The notes beneath the pieces were generated by a model. That model had not been told where the DNA came from. It worked only from the letters and a program-made list of their open reading frames with translations, and made no database searches. A stretch of 64,000 bases of DNA. Origin: Yersinia enterocolitica (GTDB lineage Bacteria > Pseudomonadota > Gammaproteobacteria > Enterobacterales > Enterobacteriaceae). This document shows positions 12,357 to 23,361 of the stretch, in pieces. Made by a program: the position numbers and the translations under genes. Numbering within the stretch: the stretch's first letter is position 1; every line of letters starts with the position of its first letter. The DNA is taken from assembly GCA_002082245.2 (NCBI GenBank), contig NBTC02000002.1, forward strand, positions 2,418,001 to 2,482,000. Reading direction: 5' to 3'.

Positions 12357-13199
12357 TTAAATTTCAGTTTCTTGCTTTTTAACTTGCTGCCAGGCGGCTT
12401 CCATTTCTTCCAGCGTCGCGCTCTCCATGCTCTTCCCTGATGCCATAACTATTTGTTCTACCTGACGAAAACGACGTTCAAACTTGCGGTTAGCTGCCTG
12501 TAAGGCATTTTCAGCTTTATGGCCTAAATGACGAGATAAGTTAACCGTAGCAAACAGCAAATCGCCAATTTCTTCCCCCAGTTTTTCTTCATCCACCACC
12601 GCTTGGCGAGCTTCGAACATCACTTCATCGATCTCTTCATAGACTTTGTCCAAAACCGGACCAAGTGTGTCCCAATCAAAACCAACCACTGCGCAGCGCT
12701 TTTGGATTTTATGGGCTTTCATCAATGCTGGTAGTGCATCGGGAATATCATCCAGTGCCGAATACAGGGCTTTCTCCGCTCTTTCCTCGGCTTTACGCGA
12801 TTCCCAACCCGCCAGCGCCGCTTCACTGCCAATCGCTACGTCAGTGGCGTTTAGCGCAGCATTAGGGAATACATGCGGGTGACGACGCTCCAGTTTGTCG
12901 CTGATGGCATGACAAACATCATCAAACGCAAACAACCCCTGTTCCTGCCCCATTTGGGCATAAAACACCACCTGAAACAGCAAATCGCCCAGTTCATCAC
13001 GTAAATCATCAAAATCCTTGCGCTGAATCGCGTCAAGCACCTCATAGGTTTCTTCTAATGTATAGGGAGCGATGGTGTCAAACGTCTGTTTACGATCCCA
13101 CGGACAGCCGTGCTCCGGGTCACGCAAGGTACGCATAATATCCAACAAACGTTGCAGAGCTAAGGCGGTGATATCAGGGGTAGTTACTGGCTGGGTCAT
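12357..13199 (-). CDS. mazG: Nucleoside triphosphate pyrophosphohydrolase
   Basis: Hydrolyses NTPs and dNTPs to monophosphates; in E. coli it also lowers ppGpp and limits MazF toxicity. The 280-residue protein holds two all-alpha MazG repeats. The first begins near residue 30 (CPWDRKQTFDTIAPYTLEE) and contains DELGDLLFQVVFYA; the second contains EEIGDLLFATVNL. The paired acidic residues bind magnesium. It lies downstream of relA as in E. coli, but with a repeat element in place of mazEF. Confidence 0.95.
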   Translation of the reverse strand: MTQPVTTPDITALALQRLLDIMRTLRDPEHGCPWDRKQTFDTIAPYTLEETYEVLDAIQRKDFDDLRDELGDLLFQVVFYAQMGQEQGLFAFDDVCHAISDKLERRHPHVFPNAALNATDVAIGSEAALAGWESRKAEERAEKALYSALDDIPDALPALMKAHKIQKRCAVVGFDWDTLGPVLDKVYEEIDEVMFEARQAVVDEEKLGEEIGDLLFATVNLSRHLGHKAENALQAANRKFERRFRQVEQIVMASGKSMESATLEEMEAAWQQVKKQETEI

Positions 13200-13224
13200 C
13201 TCAATTTATTCACTTTTTTGCTGT

Positions 13225-13365
13225 TTAAAATTCGAGGCGTAGCGAGCGCAGGCAGATTGATTGCGGCCAGCGCACAGCCCCCGGAGCGTACACGCAGTAC
13301 GTGAGGAGGGCGAGCACTGCCCAATATCAATATGCCAAAGCGCAGTAGCCGTCCAGATCAAAAAC
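13225..13365. repeat. Palindromic dispersed repeat, copy 1 (mazG-relA gap)
   Basis: About 140 bp starting near GGCGTAGCGAGC, with the centre CCGGAGCGTACACGCAGTAC, and ending CGCAGTAGCCGT just before the relA stop. Its halves are imperfect inverted repeats (for example ATTGATTGCGGCCAGCGC against the complement of GCACTGCCCAATATCAAT), so the transcript could form one long hairpin. The second copy is at 52715-52848. It is unlike the ERIC elements. It may belong to the Yersinia palindromic (YPAL) class, but I cannot confirm the name. Confidence 0.65.
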
Positions 13366-15600
13366 TTAATTGCCGTGGAGCCGACGGGCATCTATCACAT
13401 CCGGCAACTGATTCAGCTTGGCTAACACCCTGCCCAGCACCTGCAAGTTGTAAATCTCGATATCCATATCGATGGTAGCGAGCATCTTTTTAGTATCGCT
13501 GCGGCTGGCAACCCCTAATACATTGACCTTTTCGTTCGCCAGTATGGTGGTGATATCACGTAACAAGCCACTGCGATCATTGGCGGTCACCCGCACTACT
13601 AATGAATAGCCACTGGAGTAGCTTTCACCCCAAACCGCATCAACAATCCGCTCTGGTGCATGAGACTGCAATTCAGCCAGTTGTTCACAATCAGCACGAT
13701 GAATGGATATCCCCCGCCCCTGGGTAATAAAACCAATAATCTCATCACCGGGAATCGGTTGGCAGCAACGGGCAATATGGTGCATCAGATTGCCAACACC
13801 TTCGACCACAATGCGCCCGCTGTCTTTGCTGGCGTTGCGTGGTGGTGGCTGATGCTTATTATTCAGATGGCGCAATGCCTCTAAATCAGCCTCTTCCGCT
13901 GTTGGTTTGTTCAGCTTGCCTTGCAGGAAGTTGACCATCTGATTCAGACGAATATCACCACCGCCAATGGCCGCCAACACTTCATCCATCGAATTCATGT
14001 TATAGCGCGGAACTAGCAGCTTCTCAGCCTCTTTTAGGCTGATATCCATATGTTCCAATTCGTTGTCCAGCATCTGCCGGCCAGCAAGAATATTCTTGTC
14101 TCTATCTTGTTTTCTAAACCAGTTATGGATCTTGGATCGCCCACGACTAGTAGTGACATAACCGAGGTTAGGATTCAGCCAGTCACGGCTTGGGTTGGGT
14201 TGCTTCTGGGTGATAATTTCAATCTGATCACCCATCTGTAACTGATAGGTAAACGGCACAATTCGGCCACTGATTTTAGCACCTATGCAGCGGTGCCCCA
14301 CATCACTGTGAATATGATAAGCAAAGTCGAGTGGGGTAGAACCGGCAGGTAAATCAATAACATCGCCTTTCGGGGTAAACACATAGACCCGATCGTCAAA
14401 TACCTGACTGCGCACTTCATCCAGCATCTCGCCAGAATCTGCCATCTCTTCCTGCCAGGCAATCAGCTTACGTAACCAGGCAATGCGCCCTTCATAGCCA
14501 GAACGCCCCGCCGCCACAGCACCTTCTTTGTACTTCCAGTGGGCGGCAACCCCCAATTCAGCATCTTCATGCATCTGGCGGGTACGAATCTGAATCTCCA
14601 GCGTTTTCCCACGTGGCCCGAGGACTACAGTATGAATTGACTGATAGCCATTGGGTTTAGGGTTAGCGACGTAATCATCAAACTCATCAGGCAAATGACG
14701 GAAATGAGTATGCACAATCCCCAATGCGGCATAGCAGTCCTGCAAACGCTCGACGACCACTCGCACAGCGCGCACATCGAATAACTCATCGAAGGCCAAC
14801 GACTTTTTCTGCATCTTGCGCCAAATACTGTAGATATGCTTTGGTCGGCCATAAATATCAGCTTTGATACCTTCATCCGCCATTGCTTTGTGCAATGAAG
14901 CGACAAAATCATCAATGAATTGTTCACGATCAATACGACGCTCATGAAGCAATTTAGCAATTTGTTTATATTCATCGGGATGCAGATAGCGGAAGCAGAA
15001 GTCTTCCAACTCCCACTTAATCTGACCAATACCCAAGCGGTTAGCCAGCGGGGCATAAATATTGGAACACTCTTTGGCCGCCAGCACGCGTTCGTCTTCC
15101 GGTGCATCTTTCACTTCACGCAAATGAGCAATACGCTCAGCCAGTTTGATGACCACGCAGCGAAAATCTTCCACCATCGCCAGCAGCATACGGCGCACGT
15201 TATCCACTTGCTCAGAGCTCATGGAGTCGTTGTGAGTCGCTTTTAATTGGCGGATAGCGTCCATGTCACGCACGCCATGCACCAGATAGGTGATACCCTT
15301 GCCAAATTGCTCAGTCAGGGTGGTTTCATCCACCACATTGGCATCCACCAGCGGGAACAGTAGCGCCGCGCGCATACTGTCGTTATCCATGCTCAGAGTG
15401 GAAAGAATCTCAACCATTTCAAGACCGCGCCACAACAATAACGAGGCATCAGGATGGTTTTGCGTCTGTTGCTCACAGTAACGCCAGGTTTCGGCCAATC
15501 GCTCACCTGACTGCGGATTAGGAAGCCCCAAGCTGGCGATCCAGTCGTCGAGAGCAAACTCACCCGCCGGATTCAAATGTGCACTTCGTACCGCAACCAT
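13366..15600 (-). CDS. relA: GTP pyrophosphokinase, (p)ppGpp synthetase I
   Basis: Ribosome-associated enzyme that makes (p)ppGpp when uncharged tRNA enters the A site (stringent response). The 744-residue protein has an N-terminal pseudo-hydrolase domain in which the HD motif is not preserved (LLFPLVDANVVDE). The synthetase domain follows (YGRPKHIYSIWRKMQKK, then FDVRAVRVVVERLQDCYAAL). After it come a TGS domain from about 405 (VFTPKGDVIDLPAGSTPLDF) and a C-terminal ACT domain (VRVTANDRSGLLRDITTILA). This is RelA rather than bifunctional SpoT. Confidence 0.97.
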   Translation of the reverse strand: MVAVRSAHLNPAGEFALDDWIASLGLPNPQSGERLAETWRYCEQQTQNHPDASLLLWRGLEMVEILSTLSMDNDSMRAALLFPLVDANVVDETTLTEQFGKGITYLVHGVRDMDAIRQLKATHNDSMSSEQVDNVRRMLLAMVEDFRCVVIKLAERIAHLREVKDAPEDERVLAAKECSNIYAPLANRLGIGQIKWELEDFCFRYLHPDEYKQIAKLLHERRIDREQFIDDFVASLHKAMADEGIKADIYGRPKHIYSIWRKMQKKSLAFDELFDVRAVRVVVERLQDCYAALGIVHTHFRHLPDEFDDYVANPKPNGYQSIHTVVLGPRGKTLEIQIRTRQMHEDAELGVAAHWKYKEGAVAAGRSGYEGRIAWLRKLIAWQEEMADSGEMLDEVRSQVFDDRVYVFTPKGDVIDLPAGSTPLDFAYHIHSDVGHRCIGAKISGRIVPFTYQLQMGDQIEIITQKQPNPSRDWLNPNLGYVTTSRGRSKIHNWFRKQDRDKNILAGRQMLDNELEHMDISLKEAEKLLVPRYNMNSMDEVLAAIGGGDIRLNQMVNFLQGKLNKPTAEEADLEALRHLNNKHQPPPRNASKDSGRIVVEGVGNLMHHIARCCQPIPGDEIIGFITQGRGISIHRADCEQLAELQSHAPERIVDAVWGESYSSGYSLVVRVTANDRSGLLRDITTILANEKVNVLGVASRSDTKKMLATIDMDIEIYNLQVLGRVLAKLNQLPDVIDARRLHGN

Positions 15601-15609
15601 AACTTCTCC

Positions 15610-16941
15610 CTACTTTGCGACCCCTGGCTCCTGCATGAACAGCGCCATAGATTCAAGATGCCCGGTGTGGGGAAACATATCCAACATTCGCACCTGAGCA
15701 AGACGGTAACCGGCGGCTAACAACACCTGACTATCCCGTGCCAGCGTAGTGGGATTACACGAAACATACACCACCCGCTTTGGCGCCAGTTTGACTATAT
15801 GTGACATCACCCCGGCAGCACCTGCGCGAGCGGGGTCTAATAATACTTTATCGAATCCTTGTATCGCCCACGGCTGACGACTGATATCGGATTCCAGATT
15901 TTCATGAAAAAATGACACGTTGGCTAATGCATTGTTCTGCGCATTATACTGCCCATTCGCCACCAGCTCCGCAACTCCTTCCACCCCGACAACTTCACGC
16001 GCACGCTTTGCTAGCGGCAATGTAAAATTACCCATACCGCAGAAGAGATCCAGTACCCGCTCGTCAGGTTGTACATCAAGCCATGCCAGAGCCTGAGCCA
16101 CCATTTGTTGGTTGACCGTATCATTGACCTGAATAAAATCCCGTGGATGAAATGCTAAGCGTAGACCGTCTATCTGGTAATAGGGGTCCTCACCAAAGAG
16201 TTTTTCCAGATTCTCGCTGTCGGCAGCCAGATAAACGGCAACCCCCTCCCGCAGAGCAAAATCTATAAGCGCTGCACGATCTACCTCATTAAGGGTATCA
16301 AGGTGGCGTAAAACCAGCAACGGCCCATTATCAGCCAGTACCAGTTCCACATGCCCTAACCGGCGCACAGCCTGTAAGGCAGATAAACATTGATAGAGCG
16401 GATGTAGCAGGCGCTCCAATTCAGGCCGCAGGACGGGACAATGTTTTATGCTAACCAAGTCGTGAGATTCAGTTTGATGGAAGCCCATTTGTAATCGCTG
16501 CTGTTTTGGCTGATAGAGCAACCCCAACCTCGCCCGCCGCCGATAACCATACTCTGGCCCACAGATAACCGAGTCTAATGCAGGGCAACCCCCCGTTGCC
16601 TGCACCAGCAGTCGCCTGAGCGAATCTACTTTGCTATCTTGTTGCAATTGGCTACAAGCGTGCTGCTGCTGACAGCCTCCACAAATTCCAAAGTGAGGGC
16701 AAGGAGGAACCACTCTTTCGCTACATTGGTTCAACAAACGTTTAAGTTTACCGCGACCATACTGGCGTTTTTGCTCGATCAGCTCAATTTCAGCTTGCTC
16801 TCCCGGTAGAACCCCGGGGATAAAAATAGCTTTGCCTTTATCGCGTGCAACCCCCTGACCAAAGGGATCAAGAGAATTTACTGTCACAGTTATCGTTTGT
16901 CGGGTCGTCACACGTCGGTTTGGAGAGTAGAATTGCGCCAT
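15610..16941 (-). CDS. rlmD: 23S rRNA (uracil-1939-C5)-methyltransferase
   Basis: SAM-dependent methyltransferase making m5U1939 in 23S rRNA. The 443-residue protein begins with a TRAM RNA-binding domain (about 15-75). The [4Fe-4S] cysteines follow in [10 protein letters not shown] (about 81-90). The Rossmann methyltransferase fold contains [16 protein letters not shown], and the catalytic cysteine is in [13 protein letters not shown]. It ends 9 bp before relA, so the two may be cotranscribed. barA is divergent, 56 bp away. Confidence 0.96.
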   Translation of the reverse strand: MAQFYSPNRRVTTRQTITVTVNSLDPFGQGVARDKGKAIFIPGVLPGEQAEIELIEQKRQYGRGKLKRLLNQCSERVVPPCPHFGICGGCQQQHACSQLQQDSKVDSLRRLLVQATGGCPALDSVICGPEYGYRRRARLGLLYQPKQQRLQMGFHQTESHDLVSIKHCPVLRPELERLLHPLYQCLSALQAVRRLGHVELVLADNGPLLVLRHLDTLNEVDRAALIDFALREGVAVYLAADSENLEKLFGEDPYYQIDGLRLAFHPRDFIQVNDTVNQQMVAQALAWLDVQPDERVLDLFCGMGNFTLPLAKRAREVVGVEGVAELVANGQYNAQNNALANVSFFHENLESDISRQPWAIQGFDKVLLDPARAGAAGVMSHIVKLAPKRVVYVSCNPTTLARDSQVLLAAGYRLAQVRMLDMFPHTGHLESMALFMQEPGVAK

Positions 16942-16997
16942 ATTGATTGATCAAGCACTGGTTTTGTAAGCTGCCGATTCTCCCACATTGGAATACC

Positions 16998-19760
16998 ATG
17001 ACCAAATACAGTCTTCGCGCGCGCATGATGATTTTAATCCTGGCCCCCACGCTGCTTCTTGGGCTGTTACTCAGTACTTCCTTTATGGTAAATCGTTATA
17101 ATGAGCTTCAAAAACAAATAGTTAATGCAGGCACTAATATTATCGAACCGTTGGCGGTTGCCAGTGAATATGGCATGACCTTTCGTAACCGCGATACTGT
17201 CCGTCAGTTGATTAACCTGCTTCATCGCCGTCACTCGAATATTGTTCGGTCAATATCCGTTTTCGACGCAGATAACAATCTTTTTGTCACATCTAACTAT
17301 AATTACAATTCCTCACAATTAAGGTTACCTAAAGGTGATTCTATCCCTGAGTCGCTGATGCTCTCTTATCGCGGCGACTCGCTGATTATGCGAATGCCTA
17401 TTGTCTCGGAATCCAACTTATCCAGTGACAGAGTCTCGGATTCGGATATAACCCATCAGCCACTAGGCTATATCGCCATAGATTTGGATTTACAATCGGT
17501 GCGTTTGCAGCAATACAAAGAGATCTTTATTTCAACCCTGCTGTTGCTGTTTTGCATGTGTGTAGCGATTTTGTTTGCTTATCGTTTGATGCGCGATGTT
17601 ACCGGCCCAATCCGTAACATGGTGAATGCTGTTGACCGTATTCGTCGAGGGCAATTGGATAGCCGGGTCGAAGGACATATGCTCGGCGAGCTGAATATTC
17701 TGAAAAATGGTATCAATTCGATGGCGATGTCGTTGGCGGCCTATCACGAAGAGATGCAGCAAAATATCGATCAAGCGACATCTGATTTACGCGAAACACT
17801 GGAACAGATGGAGATACAAAATGTTGAGCTGGGGCTGGCAAAAAAGCGGGCACAGGAAGCGGCACGCATTAAGTCGGAGTTTCTGGCTAACATGTCTCAC
17901 GAGCTACGAACTCCGCTAAATGGTGTCATTGGTTTTACGCGCCAAACGTTGAAAACTTCGCTAACCCCCACACAAACTGACTATTTGCAGACTATCCAAC
18001 GTTCAGCCAACAACCTGTTATGCATCATTAATGATGTTCTCGACTTCTCCAAACTGGAGGCCGAAAAACTCATTCTTGAACACATTCCCTTCCCACTACG
18101 TGGTGCACTGGATGAAGTCATTATCTTACTGGCACACACCGCACATGAGAAAGGGCTGGAGCTGACACTGCATGTTAATAATGATGTCCCCGAGCAGGTA
18201 GTCGGGGATGCGATGCGTTTGCAGCAAATTGTCACGAACTTGCTCGGTAATGCGATTAAATTCACCGAACAGGGCAATATCGATATTCTGGTTGCTGTGC
18301 AGGCGAAGACAGCACAACAAGTCACTCTGGTAGTAGAGATTCACGATACGGGCATTGGTATTTCTGAATCCCAACAGGCTCAGCTATTCCAGGCTTTTCG
18401 TCAGGCGGATGCCAGTATCTCGCGTCGACACGGAGGGACCGGCCTTGGATTGGTCATTACCGAAAGATTGGTCAAAGAGATGGGGGGCGATATTAGCTTT
18501 CACAGCCAAGTAGATCGCGGCTCAACCTTTAGGTTCCATCTCACACTGGATCTTAACGAAACCCTCTCTTATCGCCATCCTGATATGTCGTACTTAGAGG
18601 GGAAAACACTCGCCTATGTTGAGCGCAATACTTGTGCAGCAAGGGCCACGCTAGATATTCTGAGTGTCACGCCCTTGCAGGTCACTCATAGCCCGACGTT
18701 AGCGCAATTACCGCGCCAACATTATGATTTCCTGCTGGTGGGGGTACCCATTCCGTTCCGTAATAATATGGCGGTTCATCAAGATAAACTGGTAGCGGCG
18801 CTGAAAATTTCCGAGCGCGTAATTCTGGCTCTACCAAGCCAGTCACAGGTGGAGGCTGAGCAACTTAAACAGCTCGGTGCCAAAGCATGTCTGGTCAAAC
18901 CTTTGTCATCGAATAGATTGATTCCATTGCTGTTATCTGAAGAACCTCACAGTGAATTACCCGTAGTGGAGCAAGCGGACAAGTTGGCTAAATTACCGTT
19001 TAAGGTAATGGCAGTTGACGACAATCCAGCTAACCTAAAACTCATTGGCACCCTGCTTGAAGAACAGGTCGAAGAGACCGTGTTGTGTGACAGTGGCGCA
19101 AAAGCCATTGCCTATGCCCGAGAAAACACGCTGGATATCATCTTAATGGATATTCAAATGCCTGAAATTGATGGTATCCGTGCCAGCGAAGTCATTCATC
19201 AGATGTCCCATCATCTGGATACCCCCATTATTGCAGTCACCGCCCACGCCGTAAGAGGCCAGCAAGAACAGTTGTTAAAACTGGGGATGGCTGACTATCT
19301 GGCAAAACCGATTGATGAAGCTCGATTAATTCAGGCACTTTCCCGCTTTCAGCATGATAGTTCAGCCCCCCTTCTGGTGCAGGCTGCTCACTTGCCGGTA
19401 CTTCAATCTGAATGTGACGGGGCGATAGATTGGCCACTGGCAGTCAGGCAAGCAGCCAATAAAGAGGCTCTCGCCAGAGACCTGTTAACTATGTTATTAG
19501 AATTTATGCCGCAAGTGATAGGTCGCGTGCAGGCTATATTGGCAGGTAGTCATGACAACGATATTCTGAACCTAATTCATAAGTTCCATGGCAGTTGTGC
19601 ATGTAGCGGTGTGCCGCGACTGAAGCAATTGTGCATGACAATTGAGCAGCAATTGCGCCAGCAAACAGATTTACAAGGCTTGCAACCTGAATGGCTTGAA
19701 TTATTAGATGAGATAGAGAATGTTCGCTATGCTGCCAAAAGCTATTTAGGTACTGCTTAG
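16998..19760 (+). CDS. barA: Hybrid sensor histidine kinase BarA
   Basis: Inner-membrane tripartite kinase that phosphorylates UvrY and so drives the Csr sRNAs; the cue in E. coli is short-chain carboxylates. From 16998 the product has 920 residues, matching the family. It has a transmembrane segment about 10-30, a periplasmic region, a second segment about 170-190, then HAMP. The H1 box [11 protein letters not shown], an ATPase domain (GTGLGLVI), a receiver ([10 protein letters not shown], phospho-acceptor in [12 protein letters not shown]) and a C-terminal HPt domain (IHKFHGSC) follow. An in-frame codon at 16947 would add 17 residues absent from relatives. Confidence 0.96.
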   Translation: MTKYSLRARMMILILAPTLLLGLLLSTSFMVNRYNELQKQIVNAGTNIIEPLAVASEYGMTFRNRDTVRQLINLLHRRHSNIVRSISVFDADNNLFVTSNYNYNSSQLRLPKGDSIPESLMLSYRGDSLIMRMPIVSESNLSSDRVSDSDITHQPLGYIAIDLDLQSVRLQQYKEIFISTLLLLFCMCVAILFAYRLMRDVTGPIRNMVNAVDRIRRGQLDSRVEGHMLGELNILKNGINSMAMSLAAYHEEMQQNIDQATSDLRETLEQMEIQNVELGLAKKRAQEAARIKSEFLANMSHELRTPLNGVIGFTRQTLKTSLTPTQTDYLQTIQRSANNLLCIINDVLDFSKLEAEKLILEHIPFPLRGALDEVIILLAHTAHEKGLELTLHVNNDVPEQVVGDAMRLQQIVTNLLGNAIKFTEQGNIDILVAVQAKTAQQVTLVVEIHDTGIGISESQQAQLFQAFRQADASISRRHGGTGLGLVITERLVKEMGGDISFHSQVDRGSTFRFHLTLDLNETLSYRHPDMSYLEGKTLAYVERNTCAARATLDILSVTPLQVTHSPTLAQLPRQHYDFLLVGVPIPFRNNMAVHQDKLVAALKISERVILALPSQSQVEAEQLKQLGAKACLVKPLSSNRLIPLLLSEEPHSELPVVEQADKLAKLPFKVMAVDDNPANLKLIGTLLEEQVEETVLCDSGAKAIAYARENTLDIILMDIQMPEIDGIRASEVIHQMSHHLDTPIIAVTAHAVRGQQEQLLKLGMADYLAKPIDEARLIQALSRFQHDSSAPLLVQAAHLPVLQSECDGAIDWPLAVRQAANKEALARDLLTMLLEFMPQVIGRVQAILAGSHDNDILNLIHKFHGSCACSGVPRLKQLCMTIEQQLRQQTDLQGLQPEWLELLDEIENVRYAAKSYLGTA

Positions 19761-19780
19761 CACACCCCCGCTTCAACATA

Positions 19781-19818
19781 AAAAAAGGGCACAGTCATAA
19801 TGAACTGCGCCCTTTTGG
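19781..19818. terminator. Bidirectional terminator between barA and degP
   Basis: 13-bp arms AAAAGGGCACAGT and ACTGCGCCCTTTT with one mismatch. A-rich and T-rich flanks on the two strands serve both convergent genes. Confidence 0.85.
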
Positions 19819-19833
19819 CGTTATTAATGCCGA

Positions 19834-21276
19834 TTACTGCATTAATAAATAGAGTGAAGTGTCACCACGCTGAATATTCAGCGCCAGCACTGATGGTTTG
19901 GTATCGAGAATCTTCCGCAGCTCACCCAGATTTTGAACTGACTGCTGGTTAATCCCCATGATGATATCGCCTTTTTTCAGGCCAATACGTGCAGCGGCAG
20001 TGCCGGCTTTCACGCTATCAACTTTCACACCTTTTTTACCATTAACATCAGAGTTGCTCAGCTCCGCACCTTCAATTCCAGTATAGAGATTACCGGAATC
20101 AACCTGAGTTTGGCTGCTCTGCTCTAAGGTCACTTCCACATTGACAGGTTTACCGTCACGTAGCAGACCTAAGGTCATTTTACTGCCCACTGGCAGAGTA
20201 CCAATCTCAGCACGGAAACCTGCGAAGCTATTGATTGCTTTACCATTCATGCTGACAATCACGTCACCAGCTTTGATCCCGGCTTTGGCCGCCGCAGATT
20301 TTGGCAAGACCTGACTGATAAAGGCACCTTTCTGTGCATCAACATTCATGGCTTTGGCCAGCTCAGAGTTCAGTTCGGTGCCCATAATGCCCAATTCACC
20401 ACGTTTCACCTGACCAAATTCAACCATTTGAGATGTCAGGTTTTTCACCATGTTACTTGGGATAGCGAAACCAATACCGATGTTACCGCCATCTGGTGCC
20501 AGGATCGCAGTGTTGATACCAATCAGCTCACCGTTCAGGTTGATCAATGCGCCACCGGAGTTACCACGGTTAATCGCGGCATCAGTCTGGATAAAGTTTT
20601 CGTAGTTTTCCACGTTCAGACCACTGCGCCCCAAAGCAGACACGATACCGGATGTTACGGTTTCACCCAGACCATATGGGTTACCGATAGCAACGGTATA
20701 ATCACCCACACGCAATTGATCAGAATCTGCGATTTTAATTGCAGTCAGATTTTTAAAATCTTTTAACTGCAATAACGCGATATCAGTTCGCGGATCTTTA
20801 CCGATCACTTTTGCTTCATAGCTACGGCCATCGCTCAGTTTAACGCTGATTTTAGTCGCATTATCTACCACGTGGTTATTGGTAACGACATAACCTTTGG
20901 CAGCGTCAATAATGACACCTGAACCGAGCGCTCGGAAATCCTGCTTGCTAGGTGATCCCCCTTTGCCACCCTGCCCGCCCTGACACATCGGGGAGCCTTG
21001 GAACGGTGAACCGTCTTGACAGAACGGCGAGTCATCACCAAAGAACTGCTGGAACTGTGGTGGCACGCCACCAGCACCGGAGTTGCTAACCTGGGTGCTA
21101 CCCTCCACGTTGATGCTCACAACAGAAGGCATCACTTTCTCTAGCATTGGCGCCAGGCTAGGGAGCTGCTGGCTGCTAGAAGAGGCCGTCTCTGCCGAAA
21201 TAGCAGAAGAAACCGGCCCCATGGCTAAACCGATGCTCAATGCCAGTGCACTTAACACTAAAGTTGTTTTTTTCAT
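19834..21276 (-). CDS. degP: Periplasmic serine endoprotease/chaperone DegP (HtrA)
   Basis: Degrades or refolds misfolded periplasmic and outer-membrane proteins; in Yersinia HtrA is needed for heat and oxidative stress survival. The 480-residue precursor has a signal peptide ending near SSAISAE (about 28). The trypsin-like domain has its triad in VTNNHVVDNA (His), KDPRTDIALLQL (Asp) and NRGNSGGAL (Ser). Two PDZ domains follow, the second ending with the C-terminal QRGDTSLYLLMQ. The LA loop carries two cysteines (PFCQDG, PMCQGG) in a Gly-rich stretch. A sigma-E-like promoter lies 266 bp upstream with two ERIC-type elements between. Confidence 0.97.
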   Translation of the reverse strand: MKKTTLVLSALALSIGLAMGPVSSAISAETASSSSQQLPSLAPMLEKVMPSVVSINVEGSTQVSNSGAGGVPPQFQQFFGDDSPFCQDGSPFQGSPMCQGGQGGKGGSPSKQDFRALGSGVIIDAAKGYVVTNNHVVDNATKISVKLSDGRSYEAKVIGKDPRTDIALLQLKDFKNLTAIKIADSDQLRVGDYTVAIGNPYGLGETVTSGIVSALGRSGLNVENYENFIQTDAAINRGNSGGALINLNGELIGINTAILAPDGGNIGIGFAIPSNMVKNLTSQMVEFGQVKRGELGIMGTELNSELAKAMNVDAQKGAFISQVLPKSAAAKAGIKAGDVIVSMNGKAINSFAGFRAEIGTLPVGSKMTLGLLRDGKPVNVEVTLEQSSQTQVDSGNLYTGIEGAELSNSDVNGKKGVKVDSVKAGTAAARIGLKKGDIIMGINQQSVQNLGELRKILDTKPSVLALNIQRGDTSLYLLMQ

Positions 21277-21325
21277 GTATTCTGGTTCTCGCTGTACAAT
21301 TAATAAGGGGTCAATAAATGGTATA

Positions 21326-21386
21326 TATACCCAAAGAAATTGAAGTTGCGGCTAACAACCTAGCAGCTTCAGAGACAAAGGGTATA
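21326..21386. repeat. Short (internally deleted) ERIC-type element
   Basis: 61 bp running from TATACCCAAAGAAATTGAAG to ACAAAGGGTATA. It keeps both ERIC ends but lacks the central core. It lies in the degP leader. Confidence 0.75.
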
Positions 21387-21393
21387 ACTGACT

Positions 21394-21527
21394 TATATCC
21401 AAAATAATTGACGTAGCAGTCAGTGAGCAATCGCGCGAATCCTAATGAGCGAACTAAAGCTCAACGATAGGGATGGGTCGAGTAACGAAAGCCACTCACT
21501 ACGCGGCAACGCCAAGAGAAGGATATA
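21394..21527. repeat. Divergent ERIC-type element
   Basis: 134 bp from TATATCCAAAATAATTGACG to CCAAGAGAAGGATATA. It is close to full ERIC length but diverged in the core (CCTAATGAGCGAACTAAAGC). It also lies in the degP leader. Confidence 0.7.
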
Positions 21528-21541
21528 GCCGTCTTGCATAG

Positions 21542-21568
21542 TAAGATTAAATATGGGGGATGAAGTTC
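21542..21568 (-). promoter_or_regulatory. Sigma-E-like promoter of degP
   Basis: On the minus strand GAACTT, 16 bases, then TCTTA. This closely resembles the E. coli degP sigma-E promoter (GAACTT, 16 bases, TCTGA). It is about 266 bp from the degP start, and the two ERIC-type elements account for about 195 bp of that distance. Confidence 0.55.
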
Positions 21569-21656
21569 ATAGAACCAATAATCGGAATAGTAAAAAATAT
21601 TGTCCGTCTTTACAAAACTACAGTTAATTAAACGGACAACTCACTTTGCTTGGATA

Positions 21657-23174
21657 CTATTCCGCAGCCATCAATCGCCGATATTCATCATAAGCATAAA
21701 GATCCGTCATCCCACTGATATAATCCTGAATTAAACGAGCACGATAATAATATTCATAGATCTCATGTTGTTCTGACGATAAATTACGTAACCGCTCTGT
21801 CGATTCCGCATAAGCCAAGCGATGCTTAGTAGACAATTTATGGAACAACCGCGTCTCAATAGGATACTGGCGGTGGCTGTCTTCTGCCACTAACTGTGTA
21901 AAGGCCGTTTGCGGCATAGATAATAATGGGCTGTAAATATCAAGTAGCCCACTAATAACTCTATATCCTTGTAATTCAAGCTGTTCTACTTCAGGATGAT
22001 TAAACACATGTTTTACTGCCACCTTTTTAAAAATTTGCAGTAATTTACACGCGGGGCTGGAGTCTTCTAATAATGCCTGATTGAACGAGCCAGAAAATAC
22101 CGTGGGTAAATTTTCAATAAACCGTTGTGCTGCATGGGGAACTAACTTCCCGACAGTATTTACCCGTAAATACATAAAGAATTGATCTTCCGAACTGCGC
22201 CGGCCTTGCCCGCGACCTAATTGCCGGAATGCGCCACCAACAACTTTATCAAACAAGTCGCCATGGGTAACTTCGCCCCACTCTTGCATCATATGATCAT
22301 AAAGTTGTTCAACGCTGAAAATACTTTTTTCTACTGCATCTTCTAAGTCAGCAATACAATAAGAAATATCATCCGCAGCTTCCATAATATATGTCAGAGG
22401 GAAACGATTGAACTCTCCCATATTGAGTTCACGACGTAAATCTTTAACATAGTCTTCTTCAGCCAGATAAAACCCTGGTTTCTTCATCAAATAGTGATGA
22501 GAAGCAGGAATATCGCCTGACCAATACGCCGGTTTGGTATATTTAAGAATGCATCCTACCTGAGCATAAGTCAGATTCAGTTTTAATAAACTGTAAACCA
22601 ACCGAATGGCTTGTGCGTTACCTTCAAACTGGCTTAGGTCATGGCGGATTTTACTGCGCAGGATATTAAGTTCTGTTTCCCCTTCCCGCAGCCTTAATGC
22701 ATTAACCTGACAATGATCCTTACCACGAGGTTCCGCACCACCGCCGTTAGGGTCCATCTGTTTTGTAAACCAGTTATTGATAGCTGATTCACCAAAATGG
22801 CCAAAGGGAGGATTACCGATGTCATGCATCAGGCAAGCCATTTCCACTATGCTTTCAAAGGGATCAAGCAGCTTATCCAGCCCATAAGCTGTGATTTTTT
22901 TATCCTGCTTAAACCGATTAAGGATCTCTTTGGCAATATAACGCCCCACTTGTTGCACTTCCAACGAGTGGGTTAAACGGCTACGAACAGCGGCATTACG
23001 TTCCAGTGGGAAGACCTGTGTTTTTTGCTGCAAACGCCGAATGGCGGCAGAATTCACAATCCGACCCCGATCACTTTCAAATACTCGGGTAATCTCATAT
23101 TCATCTTCCGCCGAACTGGATTTACCAAACGGCCGCTGAAAACTGATTTTCTGCTTAAAGTCGATCCCGGACAT
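21657..23174 (-). CDS. dgt: Deoxyguanosinetriphosphate triphosphohydrolase
   Basis: Cleaves dGTP to deoxyguanosine and tripolyphosphate, adjusting dNTP pools. With the start at 23174 ([17 protein letters not shown]) the protein has 505 residues, the E. coli length, and AGGGGG lies seven bases upstream. An in-frame codon at 23258 would add a Cys-rich tail not found in relatives. The HD phosphohydrolase motif is seen as [10 protein letters not shown] and [16 protein letters not shown], with later metal/substrate residues in [17 protein letters not shown]. It is divergent from mtnN, as in E. coli. Confidence 0.96.
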   Translation of the reverse strand: MSGIDFKQKISFQRPFGKSSSAEDEYEITRVFESDRGRIVNSAAIRRLQQKTQVFPLERNAAVRSRLTHSLEVQQVGRYIAKEILNRFKQDKKITAYGLDKLLDPFESIVEMACLMHDIGNPPFGHFGESAINNWFTKQMDPNGGGAEPRGKDHCQVNALRLREGETELNILRSKIRHDLSQFEGNAQAIRLVYSLLKLNLTYAQVGCILKYTKPAYWSGDIPASHHYLMKKPGFYLAEEDYVKDLRRELNMGEFNRFPLTYIMEAADDISYCIADLEDAVEKSIFSVEQLYDHMMQEWGEVTHGDLFDKVVGGAFRQLGRGQGRRSSEDQFFMYLRVNTVGKLVPHAAQRFIENLPTVFSGSFNQALLEDSSPACKLLQIFKKVAVKHVFNHPEVEQLELQGYRVISGLLDIYSPLLSMPQTAFTQLVAEDSHRQYPIETRLFHKLSTKHRLAYAESTERLRNLSSEQHEIYEYYYRARLIQDYISGMTDLYAYDEYRRLMAAE

Positions 23175-23361
23175 GTTATCCCCCTGATCATTTAATATAA
23201 ACAGTGATACCGACTCCCGCCAACAGATGCAATTGATTACGCATGAACTGCGGCACATTACGCATTATCTTTGCTGAGCTACCCGGATATCTCACTTAAC
23301 TGATAAACTGTGCGTTGATAATTACAACCTAATCCACTCTTTAAAATCAGCGGGTATCCAT

